NCBI RefSeq assembly: GCF_002556635.1
Contig: NZ_MWMO01000018.1
Coordinates: 21,508 to 85,507 of the forward strand
Origin: Novosphingobium sp. PC22D
Lineage (GTDB): Bacteria > Pseudomonadota > Alphaproteobacteria > Sphingomonadales > Sphingomonadaceae
Direction: 5' to 3'
DNA length: 64,000 nucleotides
A model generated the notes under the pieces. That model did no database searches. It saw nothing but the letters and a program-made list of their open reading frames with translations, and had not been told where the DNA came from. Both the position numbers and the translations under genes were made by a program. This document shows, piece after piece, positions 33,600-42,906 of the stretch (position 1 is the stretch's first letter; each line of letters starts with the position of its first letter).

Positions 33600-35564
33600 T
33601 CAGATTTCGAGCTGGCTTCCCAGTTCGACCACGCGGTTCGTCGGCAGGCGGAAGAATTCCATCGCGCTCGCCGCGTTGCGCATCATCCATGCGAACAGCT
33701 TCTCGCGCCAGATCGCCATGCCGGGCTTGGCCGAGGGCAGCAACGTCTGGCGTGAAAGGAAGAAGCTGGTCTTCATCATCTCGAACGGCCCGCCGCAGAT
33801 CTCGGTGCGCTTGAGTGCGGTCGGGATGTCGGTTTCCTGCATGAAGCCGTACTTCATCGTCATCCGGTAGAAGCCTTCGCCCAGATCCTGGATCTCGAAG
33901 CGCTCGGCCTCCTCGACATAGGGCACGTCCTGAATGGCGACGGTAAGCACCACCACCCGCTCGTGCAGCACCTTGTTGTGCTTGATGTTGTGGAGCAGCG
34001 CCGAGGGCACCCCGGCGTTGCTCGAGGCCATGAAGATCGCCGTGCCCGGAACCCGCGCCGCGCTGCCGTGCGCGCTCTTGGCGAAGACGTTGAGCGGCAG
34101 CGCCGCCTCGGTCATGCGATCGCGCATCAGGCGGCGGCCCTTGGCCCAGGTGGTCAGCAAGGTGAAGACGATGCCGCCGATCATCAGCGGGAACCAGCCG
34201 CCATCGGAAACCTTGGTGAAGTTCGCCGCGAAATAGGCGCCGTCGACGATGAAGAAGATCAGCACGATCGGGATCGCGATCCACAGCTTCCAGCGCCAGA
34301 TCATCGTCAGCAGCACCGTCATCAGACAAGTGTCGATCAGCATCGCACCCGTCACCGCGATACCGTAGGCCGAGGCGAGGTTCGACGAGTTCTGGAAATA
34401 GAGCACCAGCACGATCACGCCGGTCATCAACGCCCAGTTGATCGAGGGGATGTAGATCTGGTGGTACTCGTCCTCGCTGGTGTGGCGGGTCGAGAGGCGC
34501 GGGATGAAGCCGAGCTGGATCGCCTGGTGGGTGATCGAGAACGCGCCCGAGATCACCGCCTGGCTGGCGATGAAGGTCGCGCAGGTCGCCAGGATCACCA
34601 GCGGCAGGCGCAGCGTTTCGGGCGCGAGGTTGAAGAACGGGTTCTCCATCGCCTGCGCGGCGGCGACATCGTCCATGCCGATGATCATCGCCGCCTGACC
34701 GAAATAGTTGAGCAGCAGGCAGGGCATGACGAAACCGAACCACGACATGCGCATCGGACCGCGCCCGAAATGCCCCATGTCCGAATAGAGCGCCTCGGCG
34801 CCGGTCACCGCCAGCACCACCGAGCCGAGCGCGAGGAAGCCCAGCATCTTATCGGTCAGGAAGAACTGGATCGCGTACCACGGGTTCAGCGCCACCAGCA
34901 CCTGCGGCATCTGCACGAGGTGGTAGATACCCAGCACCGCCAGCGTGACGAAGTAGATCGTCATGACCGGCGCGAACAGGGCGCCGACCTTGGCGGTGCC
35001 GCTGCGCTGGAGCATGAACAGCGCGATCAGCAGGATCAGCGCGATCGGCAGCACCAGCGGCGACAGCCGCGCCTCGACGACGGTCAGGCCCTCGACCGCG
35101 GAGAGCACCGAGACGGCGGGGGTAATCATGCTGTCGCCGTAGAACAGCGCCGTGGCGAACACGCCGAGCAGCACGGCGATGCCGGCGTATCGCGACTTGT
35201 TGAGCCGGCCGGAGATCAACGCGACAAGGGCAAGGCTTCCGCCCTGCCCCTTGTTGTCCGCCCGCATGAGGACCGAGACGTATTGCAGCGAGACGACCAG
35301 CGTCATCGACCAGAAGATCAGGCTGACGACGCCGAGGATATGCAGATCGTCGATCGCCAGCGGATGCGGGCCGACGAAGGTCTCGCGGAAGGCGTAGATC
35401 GGGCTGGTGCCGATGTCGCCGAAGACCACGCCGATCGCGCCGAACGCCAGCTTGGCCACGTTCTTGTTGCGCGCGGCCCCCGGCCCGGCGTGCTCGAACG
35501 AATCCGTAGCCGGATCGACGATCTCGGACTGCGCCGCCCCGCTATCGGGCGTGCTCTCATTCAT
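33600..35564 (-). CDS. kup: Potassium transporter Kup
   Basis: 654 residues: twelve membrane helices in the first 450 residues (KLAFGAIGVVFGDIGTSPIYAFRE is the family signature) and a C-terminal cytoplasmic domain (SAHGSAARVPGTAIFMA, then YGFMQETDIPTAL). It is a proton-coupled K+ importer in the inner membrane. Length is slightly above the E. coli protein. It follows the ccm operon 90 bp downstream on the same strand, with its own likely promoter. Confidence 0.96.
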   Translation of the reverse strand: MNESTPDSGAAQSEIVDPATDSFEHAGPGAARNKNVAKLAFGAIGVVFGDIGTSPIYAFRETFVGPHPLAIDDLHILGVVSLIFWSMTLVVSLQYVSVLMRADNKGQGGSLALVALISGRLNKSRYAGIAVLLGVFATALFYGDSMITPAVSVLSAVEGLTVVEARLSPLVLPIALILLIALFMLQRSGTAKVGALFAPVMTIYFVTLAVLGIYHLVQMPQVLVALNPWYAIQFFLTDKMLGFLALGSVVLAVTGAEALYSDMGHFGRGPMRMSWFGFVMPCLLLNYFGQAAMIIGMDDVAAAQAMENPFFNLAPETLRLPLVILATCATFIASQAVISGAFSITHQAIQLGFIPRLSTRHTSEDEYHQIYIPSINWALMTGVIVLVLYFQNSSNLASAYGIAVTGAMLIDTCLMTVLLTMIWRWKLWIAIPIVLIFFIVDGAYFAANFTKVSDGGWFPLMIGGIVFTLLTTWAKGRRLMRDRMTEAALPLNVFAKSAHGSAARVPGTAIFMASSNAGVPSALLHNIKHNKVLHERVVVLTVAIQDVPYVEEAERFEIQDLGEGFYRMTMKYGFMQETDIPTALKRTEICGGPFEMMKTSFFLSRQTLLPSAKPGMAIWREKLFAWMMRNAASAMEFFRLPTNRVVELGSQLEI

Positions 35565-35654
35565 CGCACGGACTCATGTCGCTCGGGTACATAGGCCTTC
35601 GCATCTGAAATGTCGCGCGCGGGTAGCAGTTAGCGAAACCGTGAGCAACGCGTC

Positions 35655-36302
35655 TTATCGCCCTTGTCCCATCATGGCCTGGCTCGCCATGAGCTGGTCC
35701 ACCCGGCCCATCTTGTCGACGATGTCGGCGCGCAGCGGAATGTCCTCGGGCAGCTTGGCGAGCAGATCGGTCCAGATCGCCTTGGCCTCGGCGAACCGGC
35801 CCGACTGGGCCATCGCGAGGCCCAGAAAATAGGGCGGGCCCGCGCTGTCCGGCTCGATCAGCATGGCCCGGCGATAGGCGTAGAGCGAGGCAGGCGTGAG
35901 CAGACCGTCGGAATGCGCCACGAGCGCGTTGGCGAGCGCCAGCCAGGCCTCGCCGTTCTTCGGATTATCCTCGACGACGCCGCGCAGCACCGCAGCCGCA
36001 TCGCCGAAGCGCCCGTTGCGCGCATAGCCATCGGCGACGCTGACCATGGCGTCGCGCGAGATCGGTCCCTTGTCGGCGACGCGGTTGCGCGCCTCGACCA
36101 GCGCGGCGGGATCGGCCATCGCCTGCTCGCGCGCCTGCTTGGGCGCGCCGGGCTGGCCGGGATGCCCCTGGAGGCCATAGCCGGCGACGCCGAACAGCAG
36201 CGCCGCGCCCAGCGCCTCCCACGTGCCGCGTGGCGCCTTCAGGACGAAGGCGAGCACCGCGAAGGCGACAACCGCCAGCAGGATCAGCAGGACCCAGCTC
36301 AT
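35655..36302 (-). CDS. ccmI: Cytochrome c biogenesis TPR protein CcmI
   Basis: 215 residues: one N-terminal membrane segment (WVLLILLAVVAFAVLAFVL), a second hydrophobic stretch (GAALLFGVAGYGL), then TPR units (AMVSVADGYARNGRFGDAAAVL, AWLALANALV, PPYFLGLAMAQSGRFAEAKAIW). CcmI presents apocytochrome c to the CcmFH ligation complex in the periplasm. Last gene of the operon; its ATG overlaps the ccmH stop by ATGA. Confidence 0.88.
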   Translation of the reverse strand: MSWVLLILLAVVAFAVLAFVLKAPRGTWEALGAALLFGVAGYGLQGHPGQPGAPKQAREQAMADPAALVEARNRVADKGPISRDAMVSVADGYARNGRFGDAAAVLRGVVEDNPKNGEAWLALANALVAHSDGLLTPASLYAYRRAMLIEPDSAGPPYFLGLAMAQSGRFAEAKAIWTDLLAKLPEDIPLRADIVDKMGRVDQLMASQAMMGQGR

Positions 36303-36724
36303 GCCGCCGCCCTTCCCGAACGGAACCGGCGGCGCAGCAGGACCACCGCAAGCAGGATCAGCACGACCGGCAGCGCGAACAGCGGCCATGTCAGCGCGGT
36401 CACGCGCGGCTCGTAGCTGACGTAATCGCCGTAACGCTCCATCAGCCAGTCGCGAATCTGGTCGGGCGTCTCGCCGGCGGCGATCCGCTCGCGCACAAGC
36501 GAGCGCATCGAGCCGGCGATCGGCGCGTCGGAGTCGGCGATCGACTGGCCCTGGCACTGCAGGCAGCGCAGCGTGACCATGAGATCGTGCGCCCTGGCCT
36601 CCTGCTCGGGATCGTCGAGCTGGCGATAGGCGTAGGGCGCGGTCTGCTCTTCCTGCGCAAGCACGGCGGGCGCCGCGAGCGTCGTGGCAATCAGCCCCAG
36701 CAACATAGCGAGCACATGCTTCAC
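36299..36724 (-). CDS. ccmH: Cytochrome c maturation protein CcmH
   Basis: 141 residues: signal peptide (LAMLLGLIATTLAAPAVLA), the redox motif LRCLQCQGQSI and a C-terminal membrane anchor (LFALPVVLILLAVVLL). It is the short, CcmI-less form. It reduces the apocytochrome CXXCH thiols for heme attachment. The start overlaps the ccmG stop and the stop overlaps the ccmI start. Confidence 0.94.
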   Translation of the reverse strand: MKHVLAMLLGLIATTLAAPAVLAQEEQTAPYAYRQLDDPEQEARAHDLMVTLRCLQCQGQSIADSDAPIAGSMRSLVRERIAAGETPDQIRDWLMERYGDYVSYEPRVTALTWPLFALPVVLILLAVVLLRRRFRSGRAAA

Positions 36725-37284
36725 CGGCGCGCCTCCTCCAGCTTCTCGAGGATCATCGGGATGTCCTCCGCGCGGATCTCGCCGATATGCTGGTACCGGA
36801 TCACGCCCTTGCCGTCGATCACGTAGGTCTCCGGCACGCCCGAGGAGCCGAGCGCGAGCTGGACCTGCCCGTCGTCGTCGGCGCCGATACGCTCGAAAGG
36901 GTCACCGTAGGTCGCGAGGAACTGCTGGAGATCGGCGGTGCGGTCGCGCACCGAAATGCCCTCGACCGGCACGCCCATCGCCGCGAGCCGTTCAAGCTGC
37001 GGTGCCTCGACGCGGCACGGCAGGCACCAGCTCGCGAAGATGTTGACCAGATGCGGCTCGCCGCCCTTGAGATCGGCGCTGGCGAGGCCGGGCCGGCCGG
37101 GGAGCCCGGGCGGCAGGTCGAATTCGGGCATCGGCTTGTCGATCAGTGTGCTCGCAACTTCGCGCGGCGCGGGCCGGAACAGGCCGATCATCACCAGCGC
37201 GACGAAAGCCGCGAACAGCACGAGCGGCAGCCAGATCATCCAGCGGCCGGTCTTCGCCGCCTTGTCCTGCCCGGTCCCGCTCAT
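36721..37284 (-). CDS. ccmG: Thiol:disulfide interchange protein CcmG/DsbE
   Basis: 187 residues: a membrane anchor (IWLPLVLFAAFVALVMIGLF) and a periplasmic thioredoxin fold with the active site WCLPC in NIFASWCLPCRVEAPQ and the cis-Pro region GVPETYVID. It keeps the cytochrome c heme-binding cysteines reduced. ATG 37284 overlaps the ccmF stop (ATGA). Confidence 0.95.
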   Translation of the reverse strand: MSGTGQDKAAKTGRWMIWLPLVLFAAFVALVMIGLFRPAPREVASTLIDKPMPEFDLPPGLPGRPGLASADLKGGEPHLVNIFASWCLPCRVEAPQLERLAAMGVPVEGISVRDRTADLQQFLATYGDPFERIGADDDGQVQLALGSSGVPETYVIDGKGVIRYQHIGEIRAEDIPMILEKLEEARR

Positions 37285-39239
37285 CGATTCTGCCTCTCGC
37301 GGCGATAAGCGATCTTGTCGCGCGCGATGACGCGGCGGATGTCGCTCGCGGTGCGCCCGATCAGCGCGAGCACGCCGCCCAGTCCGATCAAGAGCCCCCC
37401 GTACCAGATCAGCGTCACGAACGGCTTCCACCACAAGCGCACCTGCCAGCGGCCCGGACCCGTCTGCCCCGGGCTCTCGCCGCCCAGCACGGTGTAGAGC
37501 TGGCCGTTCCAGCGCGTCTTGAGCGCCGATTCGGTGGTCTGCTGCGGCGGGGCCCAGAAGCTGCGCGCCTGCGGCAGCAGCATCGAGCCCCCGCCGTCCT
37601 TGTAGCGTGCGGTCATCCGCGCCTCGAGCGCGGTCCAGTTAGGCCCGGCGACGGGCTCGACCGCATCGAGCCGCACTGTCCAGGGTCCGACCGTGGCGCT
37701 CTCGCCCTCGCGCAGGGCAACCAGCCGCTCTACCGAAAAGGCGCTTTCGCTCGCCATGCCGAACAGCGCGACGGCGATCCCGAGGTGGGCCAGCACCATG
37801 CCCCAGACCGCGAGCGGGGTGCGGCGCAGGTTGCGCCCGCGCAGCGGCATCACGCTCGCCACGGCAAGCCCGACGGCAAGCACCAGTCCGATGAAGGGCA
37901 GAACGCCGACACCGCCCACCAGCAGCACGGCGATGACCGCGGCGAGAATCGCCAGCCCGGCGGCAATGATCGCGGGGCGCACGCGCGCCAGCGAATCGCG
38001 GCGCCAGCGCAGCAACGGCCCGACCATCAGCACCAGCAGCATCGGCACGAAGAACACCGCCCCCATCGGGTTGAAATAGGGCGGGCCGACCGAGACCTTG
38101 GTATCGAAGGCCTCGGTGACGAGCGGATAGAGCGTCCCGAACAGGACGATGCCGAGAATCGCGCACAGGGCGACGTTGTTGATCACCAGCGCGCCCTCGC
38201 GGCTCACCGGTGCGAAGCGCTCACCCTCCGTCACAGTCGCGGCGCGCAGGCCGAACAGCGTGAGCGCGCCGCCGATGTAGATCGCCAGCAGCACGAGGAT
38301 GAAACTGCCACGCTCGGGATCGACCGCGAAAGCATGGACGCTGGTGAGAATGCCCGAGCGCACGAGGAACGTGCCGATCATCGACATCGAGAAGGCGACG
38401 ACGCCGAGCATCACGGTCCAGGCCCGCAAGGCGTTGCGCGCGGCGAGCACGCTGGCCGAATGCAGCAGCGCGGTCGCGGCGAGCCAGGGCATCAGCGAGG
38501 CGTTTTCGACCGGGTCCCAGAACCACCAGCCGCCCCAGCCCAGCTCATAGTAAGCCCAGTACGACCCCGCGGTTATGCCCAGCGTCAGGAAAATCCAGGC
38601 CGCCAGCACCCACGGCCGCATTGCCCGCGCGAAGGCGGGGCCGACCTCGCGCGTGATCAGCGCCCCGATCGCGAAGCTGAAGGCCACCGAGAGCCCGACG
38701 TAGCCGAGGTAAAGCGTCGGCGGATGGAACGCGAGGCCAAGGTCCTGCAGCAGCGGATTGAGCCCGTTGCCTTCGGCCGGCACCGGATCGAGCCGCTCGA
38801 ACGGGTTCGAGGAAATCAGCAGGAACGCATAGAAACCGAGGCTGACGAAGGCCTGCCCGGCGAGCGTCGCCAGCATCGTGCGCTCGGGCAGCCGCCGCTC
38901 GACCAGCGCGACGAAGCCGCCCGCCAGGCTCATCACCGTGACCCAGAGCAGCATCGAGCCCTCGTGATTGCCCCAGGCCCCGGCGATCTTGAAGATCAGC
39001 GGCTTCATCGAGTGCGAGTTCATCGCCACGAGCTTCACCGAGAGGTCTGTCCGCGCGAAAACGAGGATCAGCGCGACGAAAGCGATCGCGGTCAGCAGGC
39101 CCTGCACCACCGCGACAGGGCGGACCGCGCCCGCGAGCCCCTCGCCGCGCTCGGTGAGCGCAAGCGAGCCCGCGATGAGCTGGAACGCGGCGAGCGCGGC
39201 CGCGAGCCAGAGCGCGGCGAGACCGAACTCGGCGATCAT
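37281..39239 (-). CDS. ccmF: Heme lyase subunit CcmF
   Basis: 652 residues with many membrane helices and the tryptophan-rich periplasmic motif GGWWFWDPVENASLMPW plus conserved His-bearing loops (NHEGSMLLWV, LAFHPPTLYLGY). With CcmH and CcmI it transfers heme from CcmE to apocytochrome c. ATG 39239 overlaps the ccmE stop (ATGA); the frame is open upstream through ccmE but gives no CcmF-like sequence there. Confidence 0.96.
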   Translation of the reverse strand: MIAEFGLAALWLAAALAAFQLIAGSLALTERGEGLAGAVRPVAVVQGLLTAIAFVALILVFARTDLSVKLVAMNSHSMKPLIFKIAGAWGNHEGSMLLWVTVMSLAGGFVALVERRLPERTMLATLAGQAFVSLGFYAFLLISSNPFERLDPVPAEGNGLNPLLQDLGLAFHPPTLYLGYVGLSVAFSFAIGALITREVGPAFARAMRPWVLAAWIFLTLGITAGSYWAYYELGWGGWWFWDPVENASLMPWLAATALLHSASVLAARNALRAWTVMLGVVAFSMSMIGTFLVRSGILTSVHAFAVDPERGSFILVLLAIYIGGALTLFGLRAATVTEGERFAPVSREGALVINNVALCAILGIVLFGTLYPLVTEAFDTKVSVGPPYFNPMGAVFFVPMLLVLMVGPLLRWRRDSLARVRPAIIAAGLAILAAVIAVLLVGGVGVLPFIGLVLAVGLAVASVMPLRGRNLRRTPLAVWGMVLAHLGIAVALFGMASESAFSVERLVALREGESATVGPWTVRLDAVEPVAGPNWTALEARMTARYKDGGGSMLLPQARSFWAPPQQTTESALKTRWNGQLYTVLGGESPGQTGPGRWQVRLWWKPFVTLIWYGGLLIGLGGVLALIGRTASDIRRVIARDKIAYRRERQNR

Positions 39240-39706
39240 TGCGTTTCGGCCACCACTTGCTTGGCCTGCTTCTCGGTCATGTTCTGCATTTCGCGCGGCA
39301 CGTAGTTCTCGTCGTGCTTGGCGAGCAGGTTGTCGGCCACGAAAGTGCCGTCCGCGCGCATCTTGCCCTCCGCGACCACGCCCGAGCCCTCGACGAAAAG
39401 CGAAGGCACGATGCCCGAGAACCGCACGGGCACCTGGGCCTCTCCATCCTGAACGACGAAGGCGATGGTCACGCCGTCGGGCTCGGTCCTGAGGCTGCCG
39501 GCCTCGACCATGCCCCCCAGCCGCACCGCGCGGTCGGGCGACGGCGGATCGGCGACGATCTCGCTCGGCACGTAGAAATAGCTCGCCTGGTTGCGCAGCG
39601 CCCAGATCGCCAGCAGCGCCGCGGCGATCAGCACGACGAGCGCGATCACCAACAGCACCAGCCGCTGGTGCTTGGGCTTTAGGCCCGAATTGGCGGCAGA
39701 AGCCAT
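39236..39706 (-). CDS. ccmE: Heme chaperone CcmE
   Basis: 156 residues: a membrane anchor (LVLLVIALVVLIAAALLAIW) and an OB-fold domain with the covalent heme-binding His in LLAKHDENYVP followed by the Tyr of the same motif. It carries heme from CcmC to CcmF in the periplasm. It overlaps ccmD upstream and ccmF downstream by a few bases. Confidence 0.96.
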   Translation of the reverse strand: MASAANSGLKPKHQRLVLLVIALVVLIAAALLAIWALRNQASYFYVPSEIVADPPSPDRAVRLGGMVEAGSLRTEPDGVTIAFVVQDGEAQVPVRFSGIVPSLFVEGSGVVAEGKMRADGTFVADNLLAKHDENYVPREMQNMTEKQAKQVVAETQ

Positions 39707-39846
39707 CAGCGTTCCCTCGACTTGTCGCGCCGCGCCTCGGCACGGCGCATCGACCACCAGGCCCAGGCGACCATCGCCAGAGTGCCGACGATCCCCAGCG
39801 CATAGGCGGCCCAAACGAAGGCCCATTGGTCCAGCGATTCGCGCAT
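39706..39846 (-). CDS. ccmD: Heme exporter protein CcmD
   Basis: 46 residues: one membrane helix (WAAYALGIVGTLAMVAWAW) followed by a basic tail (RRAEARRDKSRER), exactly the CcmD plan. It helps release CcmE-heme from CcmC. It is encoded between ccmC and ccmE, with its ATG on the ccmC stop (TGATG) and its stop on the ccmE start. Confidence 0.9.
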   Translation of the reverse strand: MRESLDQWAFVWAAYALGIVGTLAMVAWAWWSMRRAEARRDKSRER

Positions 39847-40577
39847 CAGTCCTCCGCCCGGGCCATCGCCTTGCGGCGCAAGCGCGCCTCGGCCTGGATA
39901 TCGGCGAGGATCGCGCGCATCCGCGCCAGCACGACGCCCGCGAACAACAGCGAAAAGCCCACCGTCGCGCCGAGCAGCGGCCACAGGAACGCAGCGTCGA
40001 TCGCGGACTTGCCCATCGTGATGCTGGGCGGCTGGTGCAGCGAGTTCCACCAGACCACCGAGCGATTGATGATCGGCACGTTGATCGCGCCGACGATGCC
40101 GAAGATCGCGGCGACTCGGCCGCTGCCGCCGCCCTCGCCGCGCGTCGCGTCGGCGAGCGCGATGTAGCCGAAATAGAGGAACAGCAGCACCAGCATCGAG
40201 GTCAGCCGTCCGTCCCAGACCCACCAGGTGCCCCAGGTCGGGCGTCCCCAGATCGAACCGGTGGCAAGGCAGATCGCGGTGAAAGCCGCGCCGGGAACCG
40301 CCGCGGCGCGGGCGGCGATGCCCGCGAGCGGATGGCGCCAGACCAGTTCGGCGACGCCGGCGCCCGCGATCGTCGTCCAGCCGGCCATGCCGAGCCAGGC
40401 TGCGGGCACGTGGATGAACAGGATGCGCACGGTGTCACCCATCAGCCGATCCGCCGGCGCGGCGAAAAGCCCGTAGGCCAGCGCGGCGAGTGTCACCACG
40501 AGACCCGCGACCAGACAGGCCGGGGTCAACCAGCGCGCAATGCGCAGAAAACGGGCCGGGTTCGCGAAGCCGTGCAT
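39846..40577 (-). CDS. ccmC: Heme-handling protein CcmC
   Basis: 243 residues with six membrane helices, the tryptophan-rich motif WGTWWVWDGRLTS and periplasmic His-containing loops (FIHVPAAWLG, NSLHQPPS). It loads heme onto CcmE. ATG 40577 gives the standard MHGFANPARFL start; the frame is open far upstream through antisense of the dehydrogenase gene. First gene of the ccm operon here; ccmA and ccmB are not next to it. Confidence 0.94.
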   Translation of the reverse strand: MHGFANPARFLRIARWLTPACLVAGLVVTLAALAYGLFAAPADRLMGDTVRILFIHVPAAWLGMAGWTTIAGAGVAELVWRHPLAGIAARAAAVPGAAFTAICLATGSIWGRPTWGTWWVWDGRLTSMLVLLFLYFGYIALADATRGEGGGSGRVAAIFGIVGAINVPIINRSVVWWNSLHQPPSITMGKSAIDAAFLWPLLGATVGFSLLFAGVVLARMRAILADIQAEARLRRKAMARAED

Positions 40578-40644
40578 CTCAAGCGACGCTTCTAGTCCGC
40601 GCGCCGCCGCCCGCAAGCCCCGCGATGCCGCGTGCCGCCGGAAA

Positions 40645-41706
40645 TTACCGGCCGATAAGCCGCTGTGCCATGGCGTCGGCGACGCGGTCGGGCGAGTTGC
40701 CGGTCTCTTCGGCTTCCCGCCAGATCGCGCGCAGGCGCACGGGCACTTCGGCGACCTTGGCATGAACCTCGGCGATGTCGCAGGGCTTGCCGTCGCGCCG
40801 CGCGAGATATTCCAGCGCCACCGCGATGATGCCGCCGCCGTTGATGACATAGTCGGGCGCGTAGAGGACGCCGCGCTCGGCGAGCATAGGGCCGTGGTGC
40901 GCGCGCGCGAGCTGGTTGTTCGCGCCGCCCGCGACGATCGGCGCGCGCAGCCGCGCGATACCCGCATCGTCGAGAATCGCGCCGAGCGCGTTGGGGCTGA
41001 ACACGTCGCACGCGACGTCCATGATCGAATCGGATGCGACCACTTCGGCGCCGAGTTCGTCGGCGAGCGCCTTGGCGCGGGCCGCGTCGACATCGGCGAG
41101 CGTGAGCCGCGCGCCCGCCTCGGCGAGCAACCGTGCCGCGCCGCCGCCGACGCTGCCGGTGCCCTGTACCGCGACGTGCACGCCTTCGAGCGAGCGACCG
41201 AGCTTGTGCGCCACCGCCGCCTCTATGCCGAGGAACACGCCCTTGGCGGTGAACGGCCCGGGATCGCCGCCAGCGCTGTCGCTGTCGGTCGAGGGCAGTC
41301 CGGTGACGTAGGAGGTGCGTTGCGCCACCGCAACCATGTCGGCCTCGTTGATGCCGACGTCCTCGGCGGTGATGTAGCGCCCGCCGAGCCCTTCGATGGC
41401 GTCGCCGAATGCCGCGAGCATCGCGGGCGTCTTGGCCTTGTCGGCGCCCGCGAGGATCACCGCCTTGCCGCCGCCCATGGGCAGGCCCGCCATGGCGTTC
41501 TTGTAGCTCATCCCGCGCGAGAGGCGCAGCGCGTCGCGCATAGCGCCGCCGGGATCGCCATAATGCCAGAACCGGGTGCCGCCCGCGCCGGGGCCGAGGT
41601 GCGTCGAATGGAGCGCGATGATCGCCGTCAGCCCGCTCGCCCGGTCATGCACGAAGTGCACGAGTTCGTGTTCGTCGAAATCAGGCTCGGTCCAGAAGGC
41701 GGGCAC
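40645..41706 (-). CDS. Leu/Phe/Val dehydrogenase family protein
   Basis: 353 residues. The N-terminal domain has GPGAGGTRFW and the catalytic Lys regions MSYKNAMAGLPMGGGKAVI; the NAD-binding domain has VAVQGTGSVGGGAARLL. Members oxidatively deaminate branched-chain or aromatic amino acids to 2-oxo acids in the cytoplasm. GTG 41706 is chosen: AAGGAG lies 6 bp upstream, while a longer frame would run into the tRNA-His gene. ccmC follows on the same strand after 67 bp. Confidence 0.92.
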   Translation of the reverse strand: MPAFWTEPDFDEHELVHFVHDRASGLTAIIALHSTHLGPGAGGTRFWHYGDPGGAMRDALRLSRGMSYKNAMAGLPMGGGKAVILAGADKAKTPAMLAAFGDAIEGLGGRYITAEDVGINEADMVAVAQRTSYVTGLPSTDSDSAGGDPGPFTAKGVFLGIEAAVAHKLGRSLEGVHVAVQGTGSVGGGAARLLAEAGARLTLADVDAARAKALADELGAEVVASDSIMDVACDVFSPNALGAILDDAGIARLRAPIVAGGANNQLARAHHGPMLAERGVLYAPDYVINGGGIIAVALEYLARRDGKPCDIAEVHAKVAEVPVRLRAIWREAEETGNSPDRVADAMAQRLIGR

Positions 41707-41750
41707 GCATCGCTCCTTGGCAAAGACTGCGCGCGCATCATCGGGAGAAA

Positions 41751-41828
41751 TGGGGCGATCGATGGGGTTCGAACCCACGACCTCCGGTACCACAAACCGG
41801 CGCTCTAACCAACTGAGCTACGATCGCC
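41751..41828 (-). tRNA. tRNA-His (GTG)
   Basis: The cloverleaf has anticodon stem CCGGT/ACCGG around loop TTGTGGT with anticodon GTG (41791-41793), D-arm AGCTCAGTTGGTTAGAGC, T-arm GGGTTCGAACCC and an encoded CCA end preceded by C73. The base before the acceptor stem (41828) is an encoded G, matching the extra G-1 identity base of canonical tRNA-His. It sits 44 bp upstream of the dehydrogenase start. Confidence 0.93.
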
Positions 41829-42089
41829 ACACAGATGCGCGCATGCTGGAGGCGCGCTGTTAGGGAACGGCGCGAGCCGCTGCAAGCAGCGATTGGCGCG
41901 GGCGAGCGCTCTCGCATAAGCCGGGCGTGTTGCAAAGCAAAAAGTTGCCGGCTTGCCGGCCCGCGTAATTTTATTGCGCGGACCTCGCGCCTTCACCGAG
42001 CCGGGCCGCGCGCGGCGAATCGCATCGCACCCCGCCACGACCGAAAGCGACTCGGCAATGACAGATTTTCATCGCGAGCGGGCACGGTT

Positions 42090-42842
42090 ATGCTGGGCAT
42101 GATGGACCCGACCGACGACTCGACCGCCTCTTCGACCTCCTTCTGGTCCGGCCCGCTCTCGGGCACGCCGGGAGTCCATGTCCGCTCCGCGCAGGCGCCG
42201 CATGGCCCGCCGCAACGCGAACCGGGCGAAACGAGCGCAAGCTTCCTGTCGGCGCGAGAGATGCAGCGCGTGCCCTCGCCGCGCGTCGAGATGTTCGTGA
42301 AGCGCGATTTCCTCTCCGCCGGGGAGTGCGCTGCGCTGGTCGACCTGATCGATTCGCAGCGCCGCCCCTCGACTGTCGCCAACCACAACGGTGACGACTA
42401 CTTCCGGACCAGCGAAACCTGCGATCTCGATCATGCCCATCCGGCCGTCGCGGCGCTCGACGCCAGGCTCGCCGAGATCTCGGGGATCGATCCCAGGTAC
42501 GGCGAGAACCTGCAGGGCCAGCGTTACGAGGTGGGGCAGGAGTTCAAGGCCCACACCGACTATTTCGATCCGCAGCAGCCCGACTACGAGAAGTACTGCT
42601 CGGTCTCCGGGCAACGCACCTGGACCTTCATGATCTACCTGAACGACGTCGAAGCCGGCGGCGCGACCCGCTTCAAGGTGATCGACAAGATCGTGCGGCC
42701 CGAGCGCGGCAAGCTGCTCGCCTGGAACAACCGCAGGCCCGACAAGAGCCTCAACCCGGCAACGCTGCATCACGCGATGAAAGTCCGCCGCGGCGTGAAG
42801 CACGTCATAACCCGCTGGTATCGCGAAAAGCCCTGGGGTTGA
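42090..42842 (+). CDS. Prolyl 4-hydroxylase-like 2OG-Fe(II) oxygenase, copy 1
   Basis: 250 residues. A Ser/Pro-rich N-terminus of about 60 residues precedes the P4Hc core: MFVKRDFLSAGECAALVDLI, H155-x-D157 (AHTD), H227 in TLHHAM and the 2-oxoglutarate-binding K237. QRTWTFMIYLNDVEAGGATRF is typical of the family. Substrate (protein prolyl or other) is unknown. ATG 42090 is the longest sensible start; ATGs at 42099 and 42102 are alternatives. A paralogue follows 64 bp downstream. Confidence 0.85.
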   Translation: MLGMMDPTDDSTASSTSFWSGPLSGTPGVHVRSAQAPHGPPQREPGETSASFLSAREMQRVPSPRVEMFVKRDFLSAGECAALVDLIDSQRRPSTVANHNGDDYFRTSETCDLDHAHPAVAALDARLAEISGIDPRYGENLQGQRYEVGQEFKAHTDYFDPQQPDYEKYCSVSGQRTWTFMIYLNDVEAGGATRFKVIDKIVRPERGKLLAWNNRRPDKSLNPATLHHAMKVRRGVKHVITRWYREKPWG

Positions 42843-42906
42843 TCCGCGCACAGGAAATTTGATCGAGGTCAATTCTGGAGCGATGCCGAGGGAATAGTCT
42901 CGCGGC

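Noticed and set aside
41707..41793. Longer N-terminus for the Leu/Phe/Val dehydrogenase
   Set aside because: The extended frame starts inside the tRNA-His gene and has no Shine-Dalgarno; GTG 41706 is preceded by AAGGAG.
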